DNA of 64,000 bases from Chrysogorgia sp. JL179-B06 (lineage: Eukaryota > Cnidaria > Anthozoa > Scleralcyonacea > Chrysogorgiidae): contig JAYKKM010000414.1 in assembly GCA_035772405.1 (NCBI GenBank), positions 1-64,000 on the forward strand. The letters run 5' to 3'. Made by a program: the position numbers and the translations under genes. The notes beneath the pieces were generated by a model, which did no database searches, had not been told where the DNA came from, and saw nothing but the letters and a program-made list of their open reading frames with translations. Positions 12,471 through 25,020 of the stretch are shown here, piece after piece. The stretch's first letter is position 1. Every line of letters starts with the position of its first letter.

Positions 12471-14757
12471 GAGCGAAAGTTAGAGGAAGTTTAAGGCTTC
12501 AGTTTTGATACAGTCATCGGTAACGTTCAATCTTTCACCGTATACAAAGCCCCACGAGATCATCTCAATGTTGTAAGGTCGTAGCTAAAGAGTTGACTAT
12601 GTGGACTGTGGACAATAGCGTTAATATAAATGCTACATTATTATTATTATTATTATTATTATGACAAACGGAACAAAAATAGCACAGCTCGAAGATGGCC
12701 TGTTAATTCACTGTGTTGAGATTACTACAATACTACACGGTATCGCGTGGACACACCGTAGCATCGTGGAAAACTGCGAGTTTTGCAAAATAACAAGGCG
12801 ACAAGCTGGGCGAGGTCTTTTGTCGAGTGATTTTAATGTGAGCAGCAAAGACAGTGAGGATTGTCATCCTCTCTCTCTCTTTGGTCTTTAACTCGAGGAC
12901 GTCTTTGTTCACCAATTAGAACCGCACGCGTCAAGGCGTCACACGTGGGTGCGCGCAACCAAGCGAAACCGCGCGTCAACAATGCCAAGCATTCATACAA
13001 TTATAAATAGCACAAATTAAGGCCGAATCAAGTCATTATCGCACAACGAGCGCGTATTTGTACGCGAATTCCTGCTGGGTCAACACTCGACACAGAGCAC
13101 AGCGCTGCTCAATATCGAAAAGCCCCTAGCAGTTCACCACTTCACTTGTAACGCAGCTTTGATCGTGCTTTGACGCACATACCCTTCTGCCACCATTCGC
13201 GATCCACTCTACAACACTGCACTCTAAACACAAACAAACATTCCAAAATAACTTAGCAATCTTGGAATCTGGTCGAGATCGTATCGACCTGGTAATTCAC
13301 AGTTGCAGTCCGACAGTCAGGCGACGTCTGTTACAGGATATTCACTCTTTCGACTATAGTCACATCCTTGGCGGGCTCTCACTAACTCTTGAAGGCTGAG
13401 TGGCATGTTTTTCTTAATTGGCAACAGAACTATGTATTTTGTATTCAATTGCATGCGCGAAGACAAAGAAGCGAGTGCGTCCGCTTTGTATGCATGCTTT
13501 TTCGTTTGTCCCGAAGGCCTACATGTTTTGGTAGATTGCGCTGCCACGAAAAGCGTTGTCAAGTTCGGCGTAGTTCTGTGATTTGCGTCACTGACGGGTG
13601 GCGGCAATGGCCTCTGTGCTTCGGTTAGAGCCGCGCTCAGATTCGGTCGTGGATTTGATTTCTGTTGTGTCTTCAAGTTGCATAGTAATAATAATAATAA
13701 CAATAATAATAAACATCTTTATTTCAATGTCAACGTATTTAGCGATACACCCAAATGAGGACACTTAATAAAATAAAATTAAGTTAAAATAGTGGGGATC
13801 GACATCTTAGTATACAAATGATGTTTTAGATTAAAACAAAATTAAGACTCGCTAAAATCCATGAAACAATGAATCGTATCACATCATACAGGGCTTACGA
13901 CTATGGTGTTATCATCTGTCAAGCCCGATATATTTATCTTTCTTCTATTATGTTTGAATGAAGTTAAGATCGACGAGTCCCCTAATGATCTTACTTGACC
14001 CCGTTTACACGCCTACCGCGGTACGGAATGAATACGCGGCGTTAAACAGTATATAGCATTAGTGGCCTTCTGTAGGTACACGATACAAGTATGAAAATCG
14101 TTTGAATACGGTACACAATGAATATACAGTACGCTAGCTGGATCAGTTTGAATATACTTTGTATTATTTAGCCCTTATTTTCACTTCAAGACTCGTATTC
14201 ATTTCGTATCAGTATCTTGTAAACGCAACTGGGTACAGCATGAGCGAGCATCTCGAGTTCAAATCCGTTCGAGTCAACACATTTTCACACAACTACTGTA
14301 ATCTCCTAACACGAATAACAGCATTTAGGATGACGTTTCATATAGAAATCCTGAATTCAAAACATAACCCTTAATACCTCTAAACCTTACCCTAATCATA
14401 AGCTAAAATGCTAAGCCTAAAACTCTTACGATAATATGTTTATTTTAGAAATAACAGCTAACTTTAATTTCGAATTTTACTACCGATAGTCTCTGTGGTG
14501 ACCTCATTTAAGAAACTATACGAAACTTCACCACTATTTCACTGACAATCAGGACTGAAATAAGGCGACTAAAATTACTTGTAGCCCAACACTATAAAGT
14601 TAGTAGATGTCAGACACGAACCAGTACTGGAGCAGTATGTGATACAACTCGAAAACTTTAAAGGTTAGCTAGCTAGTGTTTCCAAGTTGTGTGTTCGATT
14701 CCCTTTCGAAACTTCGGCAGTACAATTGCCACGTTTTTATTCGTTATTTTTTATTTT
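12471..14757. other. Intergenic DNA; a possible LINE 3' tail near 13680-13870
   Basis: Includes an (ATT)n run at about 12640-12660. At 13686 an (ATA)n run is followed by CATCTTTATTTCAATGTC, which resembles the 3' tail of a minus-strand LINE. No gene was recognised. Confidence 0.35.
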
Positions 14758-15445
14758 GTTTCGTTTTTAATACAGACTGCCTATAGGTAGCACTTCATAG
14801 AATCATAGGTTCATGTACCATATCGTTTGGGTTTGAAGGTCTCAGCAGCAGGCCGGAGAACGGTGACGCAGCAGGAGAAGTGACGAAGTCCACGGGTCTC
14901 AACAGGACCATGCCTATAAGTTGCTCAAAGCCTCAAAGCTCGCCGTCACGAATACTACGAAGGGAACCACATGCATGGATGGACATTTTCATTCTTTGCT
15001 ACAGAAAAATAGCTTGCGTGTATTCAAAGAGCTACACATACAAGCTGTTAATGTGAAGTTCGAAAAATTAGTGTGACCTACCGCTAACGGGAATCGATAA
15101 CAGTTCTTTTTGATTTTGTTTCGTATACAGTCTGCCCAGGTAGCACTTCATAGAATCATAGATGTTCATGTACCATATCATTTGAGTTTGAACCGTTGAA
15201 GGTCTCTCAGCAGGAGAAGTGACGAAGTCCATGGTCTCAACAGGACCATGCCTAAGCCCAAGATGCTCAAAGCTCGCCGTCATAAAGACTATAGAACGGG
15301 AACCACATGCACGAATGAGACATTCTTTGCCACAGAAAAATAGCTTGCGCCTTGCGTGTATTCAAAGAGTTACACATACAAGTTGTTATTAATGTAAAGT
15401 TCGAAATCCTCAGTGTGACCTACCGCTAACGGGAATTGGTAACGG
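14758..15445. repeat. Tandem segmental duplication, two units of about 340 bp
   Basis: Unit 1 begins near 14758 and unit 2 near 15117. They share CAGACTGCC..AGGTAGCACTTCATAGAATC, AGGAGAAGTGACGAAGTCCA, TCTCAACAGGACCATGCCTA and GTGTGACCTACCGCTAACGG, with small indels. They are diverged, so the duplication is not recent. Confidence 0.8.
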
Positions 15446-17467
15446 TATATGATAGCTGACCAATAACATGACCTAACATTGACGTGTGCGGATTACAAGA
15501 AAGCCAGAGTGAAGCGGTTACGAAAGGATTTAGGAGAAATTTTGGCAACGACGAGCGTAACTCGCGCTATCGGAACCCATGTCAAGAACATTAAACCACA
15601 ATTGCACGGCTAATGATCGCATCTCATTATAAGCTCGTCAACAGACCGCATCTCGTTTATGATCACAAACAGCTTGTGCACGACAACTTCGTTATCGGTT
15701 AGTATTTTTACTACGCACACGCGAAACCAGGTGCCTCATCTCGCTTTCCAGATTATGCGCATCGATAAAACAGCTCAGAGCGCGACGAAGCCTTTCAACT
15801 ACGAATTGTAACAAACTGTAAAGCAGCGATTTAATTGGAAATGACTTAAGGAAATGACTCGCGAAAGGAATTTCCGATTTTTGTCTTGTCTTCATTTTTG
15901 TTTGGTTAGGATTAGCTGCGAGTGAGGATGGGGATAAGACTAGTTATTGAAAATGGAAGATCATTTGGAGTTATGCGTTTTAGCCTTGCCTGATTTAATT
16001 GTCAGATGATTTGAATAACAAACACACTGGCCTACTATTCACCACGTATGTGGGCATTAGGTGGGTGCACGCGTTATAACAAGTAATGTGATATCCAGTG
16101 ATGGAGTTCGGATCAGAGAAATCTTGCGGTGGGATAACGGAAAGGATTTCCCACACGTGTTAGGTGATAGGGAAAACACGCCAAGGGTCGAAGGCGCGTG
16201 CCAGCCATATCCTTAAACACTTTGGCACGCCTTTGTTAAGCTCTTTTTAATTGTTTGGATCCATCTATACGAGCTCGCAAAGCATGGTGAAGAATGACGC
16301 CGCGGTAGGGTTTGCGAGTAGAATGACGCGGCAAAAAAATCGACTCGACGTTTATCGGTGACCACATTCATGCGTGTGATCCCATGATTGTACAAACGCG
16401 AAGCCGAACTGTGAGCGTGGATTCGGCAGAGCGCGACTTCGACAAAACAAACACGACATTAACAAAGTAGATTTGATATAAACTTTTCAATATTCTCTTG
16501 CTATATATATACTTACATATATTTATATATTATATACAATGATATAAAAAAAGAGCGCCTATATATATACTATACTACGAGACCTCTCACGGGAGAATAC
16601 TTATGGGGAATTCACAGAATGTATACAATTATTGGTTAGCGACTTTGTAAACCGCTTAGTATTAAGGTAAAGTCGTAGTCGTGTTCATTAAGATAGACTA
16701 CGGCGATTAACATCTTGAGACAAGCCGTATTACGGCCCGCTAAACATCCTTCGATCAATCAACGACTTATCACCAGGAAGTTTTGGTATAACCAGATTTT
16801 GGTCCACACCCGCACATATAGACATATATATATATACATTTGTGTGTGTACTAACCCTGCCTGGCAGAGATATGTTTTCTATACATTTGCATATAGTGAT
16901 CGATATCTTCGCGAGTAAATATACTAGAATTACTGCCCTGAAAGAGCTAACTCGGGGGGACCTCAATGCGAGGTAATATATCGGAGCTTCTGTGTCGGTC
17001 AGGACATTCTTTACAAGTCGAAGCCCACTGGTGTAGACTCGCACACGGCGTTTCATTCATGGGTGAATCCGCGGAGATAGACGTCCAATTCGGAGTTGTT
17101 GATGCCGTAGTCCAAATCCTGACAACCGAAGAAGAGCAAATAAAAGTTAAGTCCCGAGTGGTGTACAGCTCAGTGGGGGGAATATCAAGTTGGACTTGAA
17201 GTCATAATTGTTGTTTTTTTGGTTCCAAAGTACAGTTTATAACACACATTACACATACACAGACGGCGGAACTTCGTGTCATAATTATGCAAAGTAGCAA
17301 ACGATCGCGGTTAGAAAAACACTTGACCATGGCCACTTCGGTGTACGCTAGTCGTTTAAGGAAGTTATGCCGCGAAAAAGGGAACACAGAGAACGGAAAA
17401 GAGATCAAGGGCAAATGTTTTGCGAAAACTAAGGAAAGACGATAAAACAGCAAAGGAATATAAAGTA
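15446..17467. other. Intergenic DNA downstream of the second bHLH gene
   Basis: No gene recognised. It holds short AT microsatellites (about 16500-16565 and 16815-16840). The last few hundred bases should include the 3' UTR of the minus-strand bHLH gene. I found no canonical poly(A) hexamer there. Confidence 0.4.
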
Positions 17468-18148
17468 TTACTGAAACATTACCTCGATTGATGTTTGGTC
17501 AAAACAAGCGTATTGTGAGGTGGTCGACAACGGCGACAAGCAGTCGACGAACGTGGAGGTCGCGTGGCCGGGAACTTGTTGGCGGGCACAGTCGGCGAAG
17601 AGTATGGGTTCGTCGTAGAGCATGGAGCCAATGTTCGGGGACTGCTGCTGGAGACAAGTCGGAGGCTCCAAAAATTCCATGGCGAGGGATTTCGTGGTCT
17701 TGAGGCACTGACTGAGGTCCGCGATGTAGCCGATTGCCTGTCGGAGCACCTCGATCTTCGAGAGTTTTTGTGGATTCTGGTCGAAGCACGGCACCTTCTT
17801 ACGTAAGCGCTCGAGAGCGCTGTTCAGGACGTGTCTTCGTTTCCTTTCACGAGCGCTCGCCTTCAATCGACGACTCTTGTCGAGCAGTGCCCACTTTCGA
17901 TAGCGCGGTTTAATTCCTCCACCCTCCTCGAACTCCTTGTTCTCGGGGCTCGACGCCTCCTCGCTGGCACATGGACTGCAGCTTACATCATCGTCGTAGT
18001 CTCTCATTGTCATCGCGTCCATCTTTTCTTTTTGACACGCTTTTCTGTCGTCGTCAAGGTGCGCGTGTGCGACGTGTGTGTGTATTTTTTGTGGGGATGG
18101 TTGCAGCTCGCGAGCACGCTGGCCGACACTTGGGACGGTGCAGAACAA
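17468..18148 (-). CDS. Atonal-superfamily bHLH transcription factor
   Basis: A 226-residue protein with a bHLH domain at residues 93-149. The basic region is [17 protein letters not shown], helix 1 is [12 protein letters not shown], and the loop and helix 2 are [20 protein letters not shown]. The Glu and Arg of the E-box contact (RERKR) are present, so it should bind DNA. An acidic, Ser-rich stretch (about residues 47-77) precedes the domain. A C-terminal tail of about 75 residues has no recognised motif. The domain is of the atonal/neurogenin type, but I cannot place it in a named family. Uninterrupted frame, so probably one exon, like the ATOH8-like gene 16 kb away. It runs on the opposite strand; both are oriented 3' toward the intervening repeats. 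Confidence 0.85.
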   Translation of the reverse strand: MFCTVPSVGQRARELQPSPQKIHTHVAHAHLDDDRKACQKEKMDAMTMRDYDDDVSCSPCASEEASSPENKEFEEGGGIKPRYRKWALLDKSRRLKASARERKRRHVLNSALERLRKKVPCFDQNPQKLSKIEVLRQAIGYIADLSQCLKTTKSLAMEFLEPPTCLQQQSPNIGSMLYDEPILFADCARQQVPGHATSTFVDCLSPLSTTSQYACFDQTSIEVMFQ

Positions 18149-18175
18149 ATGAGTAGCTGTCTTTGTTTCGCGGTC

Positions 18176-18184
18176 ATTATAAAG
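18176..18184 (-). promoter_or_regulatory. Putative TATA box of the minus-strand bHLH gene
   Basis: Minus strand reads CTTTATAATG about 30-35 bases upstream of the ATG at 18148. If used, transcription would start very near the ATG and give a short 5' UTR, which lowers confidence. Confidence 0.35.
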
Positions 18185-18305
18185 AATGCCGAGACACGCG
18201 CCTGCTCGGCGACCTATGAAATGCGTTCGATGACAATGGCCCTGTCACCAATCGACAATAGCGTTAGGCACTCATTCAACATTATAATCACTCCACAAAT
18301 TCACG

Positions 18306-18311
18306 CACGTG
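18306..18311. promoter_or_regulatory. CACGTG E-box upstream of the bHLH gene
   Basis: A palindromic E-box about 160 bp upstream of the ATG. bHLH genes are often auto- or cross-regulated through E-boxes, but a single hexamer is weak evidence. Confidence 0.3.
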
Positions 18312-18364
18312 CCAGAAGATCGCGTTATCGAAATGAATACGCTAATTGAGTGTTGGAATACCAC

Positions 18365-18365
18365 C

Positions 18366-18412
<47 letters not shown>
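18365..18412. repeat. (TG)n(TA)n microsatellite
   Basis: About 16 bases of GT followed by about 28 bases of TA. Confidence 0.9.
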
Positions 18413-18413
<1 letters not shown>

Positions 18414-20811
18414 CAAGTTGGGGCATTGCCACGCACACGAAGCCGACCAACCTATACGGCGAGTTTTCCCGCGTGTAGTTTCGTATGCATTGATTATCGG
18501 CGTCAACTTACGCAATATCTCGTCTCCGGAGAATCAACGCTTCGGACCAAAACGCGGAGCGAAATTTCGCCTGGATACAACTACTACAGGTTGGTTACCA
18601 TGGGTCTAGTCATTAGACACGTCCACGTGAATTTTCGCATCGCAGTCTAAGGCATCATCTACACGTTACGACATTTCCTTACAATTGTCATCTTCGTGTA
18701 TGTGATTTACTGACGAGAGCCTAGAGGCTTGCGATTGCTCCGCGTAGAAAGAATTGGATACGTCAAAATGATAACAAAAAAACAGGACGGCGTATACATG
18801 GCCTTAAACGATCGTGGGCTAACACCACACAGCGTTGTACTTCTCGAATCTATAACAGTTCGGATTAAGAGTTTGTACAACACATATGATACAACCTTTG
18901 AGGCAATTTGAGGCATTGCAGAGGTCACGTTTATTTCGAAGTCGATTTGTATAGTACAATCAATGAATAACCTTTGGCCCTTAGGAATTTCTGTAGTAAC
19001 ACAACACACATGACTCTCAATGACTGAATAGCTCAGGCTAAAAACAATAGCTAGAATGGTGTGATTGTTTGGACTTTGTGAGAAGCGATAAACTTGAGAA
19101 CGCCTGCCGTGATTTTGGAAATGGTGTTCATAGATGTTTGCGACAACCGGACGTAATATATTGCGCTGTTTCAAAAGAAGTTCGGTTATGAGAAATGCGA
19201 GGAGTGTGGTGGTCGAGTCTGGGACTCGACGCTCAGAAACGCGAATGCTATTTAACACATGCACAATAACGGTCTGATAACAACTGTAATTGTTTCGCTT
19301 GCTTCAGTGATATTTAAACATACCCTTCGCCGTTCAGGGCCGGTGGTTAGTGGTAATTATACTTCGACATGAATAACACTGGAACGAATGATTTGCATTC
19401 CGATATCAATGACAAAAACAAGTCGGAATATTTGTTGGATTTTAAGATGTTTCGGATACTCTTATATTTATAATTTTTTATAGTTTTAATATCATTAAAA
19501 GTGCTAGGTTTGGCGGATTATACCTTGTATGTAAATAGATTAGATAATAATAAAAATAAAATACTTTGTATCACATGAAAATGTATCGTTATGATCAATC
19601 TGCACTGCTGAGTCAACTAGGGTGGTATTCGAAGTCCTGGTCCGCTGATCGACAAGTTAACATATCTTCCCAGTTGGCTTCGTATAGCTCAACTGGTAGA
19701 GCAGTGGGCCGGTGTTGCGGCCCACGATTGCCACCCTGCTGACATTGTAAATATTCAATTTCACTCGGTGAATATGCTCTGAAAAGTGGTTGCACCCACG
19801 AGAATGATCGAAGATTATCACTGCATGTGCTGAGATTGTATCTCGACTATTGTAGAATCGAATGTTAATGGCAGTCCAAGCGATCCTTTCGCCTTGAAAG
19901 GATTGATTGATGATATTTTTAGATAACTTCCCACATGGAAATCCTGAAATAATAATTTGTTGAATCTGAAATCCTATGTTGTTGAAAGATTGGCTGATTT
20001 AACCCTGGCTAAACCAAAGTTGTATCTCAAATTTTTGGCCAATTCCAATGCGACTTATCGAAAGCAACGAGTTACTACAGACTATATTTGTACATAATTC
20101 CTTCATTACCTAGAAAATAATTGACCGAAATAAAAATAGCCGATACCTCAAATAGTTGACACACAATCGGAACAATAATGATATTATCGTATTCGCAACA
20201 AAGTTCCTAAAAGGTTACAAACACCAGCACAAATATAAAACTAAAACTGGTTGTAGAAAATTATGCACAGGAATGGTGAGGACTTGTCGACTTACCAAAC
20301 AATAACAAGTTTATCTAATAAACAAGATAATCCGAGAAAGAGTCCTGGATAATTCTACCGACATTAGAATTACTCGAAAGCATAATACACATGCAAATTA
20401 GCAATCTTAACAGAGTAGATATTTCATGCAGGCCCAAAACCGCCAGCCACACCGGAATACGGAAGGTGCGGAGTACATGTTATACATATTGTCTTACACA
20501 TACTATGGTGAAGGAAAATTTCGAGTGTTGGAATATATACATTGTCTTACATACGAGCTTCGGCAAGTCACGTTCTAGTGAACCACGGGCGTCATATTAT
20601 TTCAATAGAATTTTACATGAAAAACAAAGAAATTGAATAATTTAAAGTACCGAAAGTAAACCAGACGTCGTCTTTGTTCTGAGGACGTTTTTACGATCTG
20701 AAGATAACGTTGATCCAGGTCGTGGCTAGATGAATACTCGTGACCGTGAGGTACTAGGTCTGAGTCGTCTTCTGGACGATCCTTTTATTAGTATTAAGGT
20801 TAGTATTAGCT
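18413..20811. other. Intergenic DNA; no gene recognised
   Basis: A minus-strand frame at 18707-19264 (185 codons) has no recognisable domain. Near 19683 there is a Pol III A-box-like stretch (TAGCTCAACTGGTAGAGC) without a matching B box or acceptor stem. At about 20511 a fragment of the tRNA-Ala-like SINE family occurs (GTGAAGGAAAATTTCGAGTG). Confidence 0.4.
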
Positions 20812-21262
20812 ACGTATCAACCTCGTACCCAGGGCATTTTGCCGGATCGGCTGGTCCATTCTATAATGCGATTGGCTTCTCATAAAACGCAATTAATTCA
20901 GTAGAGTATAATTTATTCATTTAAATCTGAATGCTGTCTTCAAATTTTACAGCAAATTAGAAGTGATAGCTTTCGCTAAATTGGATATATGTTTCTTCAT
21001 ACCTTTTGTAAGAGATATACCATGGATGTATGGTGGATTATTAAGCTTGTTAGCTGCTTTTATGCCGACGAATGCGGACATGAACAACTCTGAAGAGCAT
21101 TGAATATTTCTCAATTATTCAGGTCAACAAAGTAGACAAAGGCAATGGAACAAATACCACAAAAATTATCATATCTAAACACCCAGAAATTCTGGGTGTC
21201 ATGTGACCAGCCGATCCCATTTTCGCCGAGGCAAAATGCCCTGGGAACGAGGTTGGCTACGT
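20812..21262. mobile_element. Inverted-repeat element with CCTCGTWCCCAGGGC ends
   Basis: The left end CAACCTCGTACCCAGGGCAT TTTGCC and the inverted right end CCAACCTCGTTCCCAGGGCA TTTTGCC, each followed by GGATCGGCTGGTC-like sequence, define a non-coding MITE-like element of about 450 bp. Confidence 0.7.
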
Positions 21263-22082
21263 ATAGGAAAGCTAAAAAAACAACCCTAATTCTAACCCTA
21301 ACCACTGATCTCGAAAGAAGACTGGATCGAGCAACTATTGTTCAGAAAATGAAGCCAGAAGTCCGCCATTACTAAGGGACCAACTGAGGATCCTACGAGG
21401 TTTTTTGTTGGATTATGTGCTCTTACCATCGACAAAATAAATAATTTTACTATAAAGAGGACCAGAAGACATTTTTCAAATTACTGGGTAAAAGATTCAT
21501 GGCCTACCTACAGATTTACTGCGACTTTAGTAATGGCCGCCGTTGGCTCTAATTATCCAGCCAGAGAAGCCTAATATGAGACGTCAAATTAGATTCAAGA
21601 TTTTACGCATTCAATGTTAACAAAGAAACTATATTGGCCAGAAATTAAACCTTTTTCGCGGCAAGATGACAATCGCGTGGTAATCGCGGCAAATTAAACT
21701 ATGATGATTTTTCTGTGTCGTCGAAAAGAAAGATAATGATTTAGGCGGCGTTTGCGCTATTATGGTGGCATGTATGTATTGTATGTATGTATGTATGTAC
21801 ATATGTGTGTATGTATGTATATAATATCATTAATAATTCTCAAAGGAAAGACAAAAGAAATGGAGGCTCATTACTAGTTGTTTTTGAGATGCAAAATCGT
21901 CATGATAAACTTTTCGTTCGATTTTCTCAGCCAAAATCATTTAATATCTTTAGGATTTTCGATGAATATGAACGTTTACATGCATTCATATCACATGCTA
22001 TTTACAACATTCGCGTCCGTGTTGTATCGGTAATACAATCTCTCGCCTTCGGCTCGAGCTTGAAAATCTGATACAACACTTC
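21263..22082. other. Intergenic DNA with a (TGTA)n run
   Basis: A TGTATGTA microsatellite lies at about 21770-21825. No gene recognised. Confidence 0.45.
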
Positions 22083-22203
22083 CGCTTATGTATAGTACAT
22101 GTATGTATAGTACATGTATGTATAGTACATGTATGTATAGTACATGTATGTATAGTACATGTATGTATAGTACATGTATGTATAGTACATGTATGTATGT
22201 ATA
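22083..22203. repeat. 15-bp tandem repeat, self-complementary unit
   Basis: About eight copies of GTATGTATAGTACAT. The unit contains near-palindromic ATGTACTATACAT, so either strand can form small hairpins. The ORFs on both strands across it are artefacts. Confidence 0.9.
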
Positions 22204-23193
22204 CATAGTCAATCGAGATATGGTCTGGAAACTCGGCAAACTTCAAAGCGACTATAATGAGCTACGTTTTGATGTTGAACCGTACCTTACACCGTGCACA
22301 TCCTTTGTTTTAGGTTTATTAATATTTAAACAACACGGTTGAGCGATTAAACCCAAACGATTCTATTGGATGATTGCTTCATTATACTAAAATACAATAG
22401 GTTCAGTGACCGCGTGCACCGTGCACAAAATTGCATAAAGACGAACAAAAAGATAGAACAAAGACTTTAGCTGAGTTTCCAGACCATATCTCGATTGACT
22501 ATGCACTAATAGGGCAACATCGTAGATCTTTTTATCGCAATATTATTATTATTACACACACTCATCCTATCGAGTCACCTCAAAGTGCCTATAGAACCCC
22601 AAGTTATATTATAAACATTCTATACGAATAGTTGAACAAAATAGTTGGCAAATAGTTAAAAAGTGAAATATATTCTTATATACTTTATCCAGGTTGTATA
22701 CCTTTTTTAAATGCTAATGAGTGTGATGTCAACCCAGAAATGATGCTTTCTTTCCTGCCTTCCGTGTGTTAAACGGGTTAAGGATTAAAAACGTCGACAC
22801 AATCTCTACCATCATCGTTTGAATTAGGTCAAATTCCTCTAGCAGCAGAATATATCCGAAATAAGCACTGGGTTGACGTCATTAGCATTTCTGACAAACA
22901 AACCTTTCTAAAACATCAACGCAAAGCTCAAATCATAAAATATTTTGGTATTCAACTATTCACTTCATGTAGCATCTATATCAGAGTAATATCTGGGGTT
23001 ACGGGCACTTGGTCGCAACAATTTTGCTCAGGATTGTACACATGCAGTTTGAACGCGACTCTAATATCAGGGTGTGTCGCAGGTATGCAAGACGTGGGGT
23101 ATCACACCGTCTTGAAAACCCAGGCACAAACACACTGCGGATATATTATAAAATTAGGGTAGTTTTAATCACTCTCGTATATTTTATGAAGTT
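22204..23193. other. Intergenic DNA; no gene recognised
   Basis: TCGATTGACTATG-type sequence near 22205 and 22490 occurs in inverted orientation, suggesting a fold-back of about 300 bp around 22200-22500. Nothing coding was seen. Confidence 0.35.
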
Positions 23194-24119
23194 ACCGTAA
23201 TTTCTATATTAAGGCCCCGGGGGCTTATTTTTTCCAAACATCATTGAGGGGGGGGGGCTTAAAAGAGAGGGGGGCTTAAAAGAGAAGGGGGGCTTAATCT
23301 AAATATATACAACAAGTCTGTTTGCACCATAAATGCAGACATAGAATTTTATAATTTTAATCAAGGTGCAGTAAAATAGTAAACATACATTTAGGTTAAG
23401 TTAACGTAACAGTTTTTTCTTGCGTTTTTTGTGTGTTTGTATATATATATAACGTTTTATTATCGTTATATAATACGTGTTTATTATTCGAGAATGTCCA
23501 GAATGTCGTCATCCTCATCCAGGGTGAGATAAGTGGGGGGGGGGGCTTAACAGAGAGGGGGGGCTTAAAAGAGAAGGGGGGCTTATTTTTTTCCTTGCTT
23601 TCAAATAGGGGGGCTTAACTCTTTCCCGACGGCTGAAAAACATCAAAAATTGAACGACCGCGTTGTTCTATTGATATCTCTTGAAATAACCATAACTGTT
23701 GCGAAAGCTATACATTTTCTGGAAGCCCAATAAACCGGCTTTTACTTGTGCTTTTAAATTTCCCGAACAAAACACATTATGTTAATATAAATTAGTATTA
23801 ATTATCATAAATCAGGTTGAAAAATTTACATTTTTCTAGAAAAGGCCATCTTGCACGCCCGCGTAGCATCTTGAAAACTCAAAATGCCACCAATCGCAGA
23901 GTTGTTTATGAAATCAAATCAAACTTGGCGTGTGCGTGGATTTCATGTTCCTGGCGCTTGTCGAATTTCAATTTTTAATCTTGCGTTACCGTGTGCCGTG
24001 TTTTTCGATTGACGACTTTGCGGGTCTTCAACGACCCGTTTTAACTGCGCCGGTCGGGAAAGAGTTAATAGAGAGGGGGCTTAAAAGAGAAGGGGGGCTT
24101 AATACAGAAATTACGGTAT
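23194..24119. mobile_element. G-rich inverted-repeat element carrying a nested MITE
   Basis: The outer ends TACCGTAATTTCTATATTAAG (as reverse complement at the left) and CTTAATACAGAAATTACGGTA (right) are inverted. Inside are repeated GGGGGGGCTTAAAAGAGA blocks (about 23248-23295, 23535-23620 and 24072-24103). The element is split at 23615 by a MITE family B copy. Confidence 0.6.
23615..24068 (+). mobile_element. MITE family B, copy 2 (TTAA target duplication)
   Basis: Bounded by TTAA on both sides. The ends CTCTTTCCCGACGGC and GCCGGTCGGGAAAGAG are inverted. The interior matches the copy at 27538 (GTTGCGAAAGCTATACATTTTC, AAAGGCCATCTTGCACGCCCG). It is inserted into the G-rich element and so is younger than it. 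TTAA duplications are typical of piggyBac-type mobilisation. Confidence 0.8.
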
Positions 24120-24647
24120 GCATGCAACACCATTTTCGCAATTTTTCAAAAATACAATATTCGGGTGTAAATTTTCCTGGACTCCCCGAATTAAGCTACG
24201 TTTGCGACTCCCTCCTGATTACTATATCTAATTAGCAGTTCATATACTGACTTTGTGGGAGAAAAGCAAGTCGCGGCTCAGTCCTTGTCTTTTTCATAGG
24301 CCAGGCAGGCATCAATCGGGATCCACAAGGTTCACTAAAGATTCAATACAAAAAATAAAATGCATTGCTGAAACACTACTGGTGTTACGTATAATTTCTA
24401 AGCTTAAACGAGTTCTGATTGGCTGACTGCCCAGTAACTCTGTAAGAACGGATCTAACTGACTTAAGGAGACATAATTAAGGAGGTTCTAAGACGAAAAC
24501 AATTCTGAATTCCAGAGGATAATCGTAAACAATAAGTAAATGCGTAGTGGGGTTTGCATTTGTCGATTTTAGATGCAAAGAAGAATTAATAAATGGCTAA
24601 ATTTGCATAAGGCGTGATAACACTGTTGGCTTTTTTATGAGTTTTTC

Positions 24648-25007
24648 TTGTGTTTGGTTAAGATGGACGTAAGTGACAGTAGTGAGGAGATTTATATTAC
24701 GCAAAATTCATTTATGAAGGATACTGGGGGTAATTTAGATTTCAATTTTGCCGACTGCGTTGATAACTTTTTGAAGGAGCCGCAAGAACAAGTGAAGGAA
24801 ACTACCATAGTTCGAAAGGATATTGTGTTACCGAGCAGGCGAGACATTGCGATCGTAAGCGATGAGCAGTTGCGAAAGAGGCAAGAAGAAAGACTAAGAA
24901 TACCAGAGAAAACAAGGGTTAGCACTGCCTCATGGTGTTTACGAACTTGGACGGATTGGGCTAGTGAAAGAAGTACATTGTTTGCTTCGAAGTTGTGTTG
25001 TATGTAA
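24648..25007 (+). CDS. Unassigned ORF, possibly a transposon-related first exon
   Basis: 119 codons from an ATG at 24648; a second in-frame ATG at 24663 (MDVSDSSEEIYITQ) looks more natural. The sequence is acidic N-terminally and ends with RIPEKTRVSTASWCLRTWTD. That stretch resembles the 'T-x-x-x-x-W-x-x-x-x-W-x-x-W' segment of cnidarian proteins related to Crypton/DUF3504 recombinases. The frame stops just after a possible splice donor (TATGTAAGG, about 25003-25011). A 27-bp-arm hairpin follows at once. I am not sure it is expressed. Confidence 0.35.
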   Translation: MCLVKMDVSDSSEEIYITQNSFMKDTGGNLDFNFADCVDNFLKEPQEQVKETTIVRKDIVLPSRRDIAIVSDEQLRKRQEERLRIPEKTRVSTASWCLRTWTDWASERSTLFASKLCCM

Positions 25008-25020
25008 GGAAAATCGAATA

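Noticed and set aside
18707..19264. 185-codon minus-strand ORF head to head with the bHLH gene
   Set aside because: No recognisable domain and unconvincing composition. A frame of this length can occur by chance, and I have no supporting evidence.
22088..22342. ORFs on both strands with MYSTC/THTCTI repeats
   Set aside because: Translations of the 15-bp self-complementary tandem repeat.
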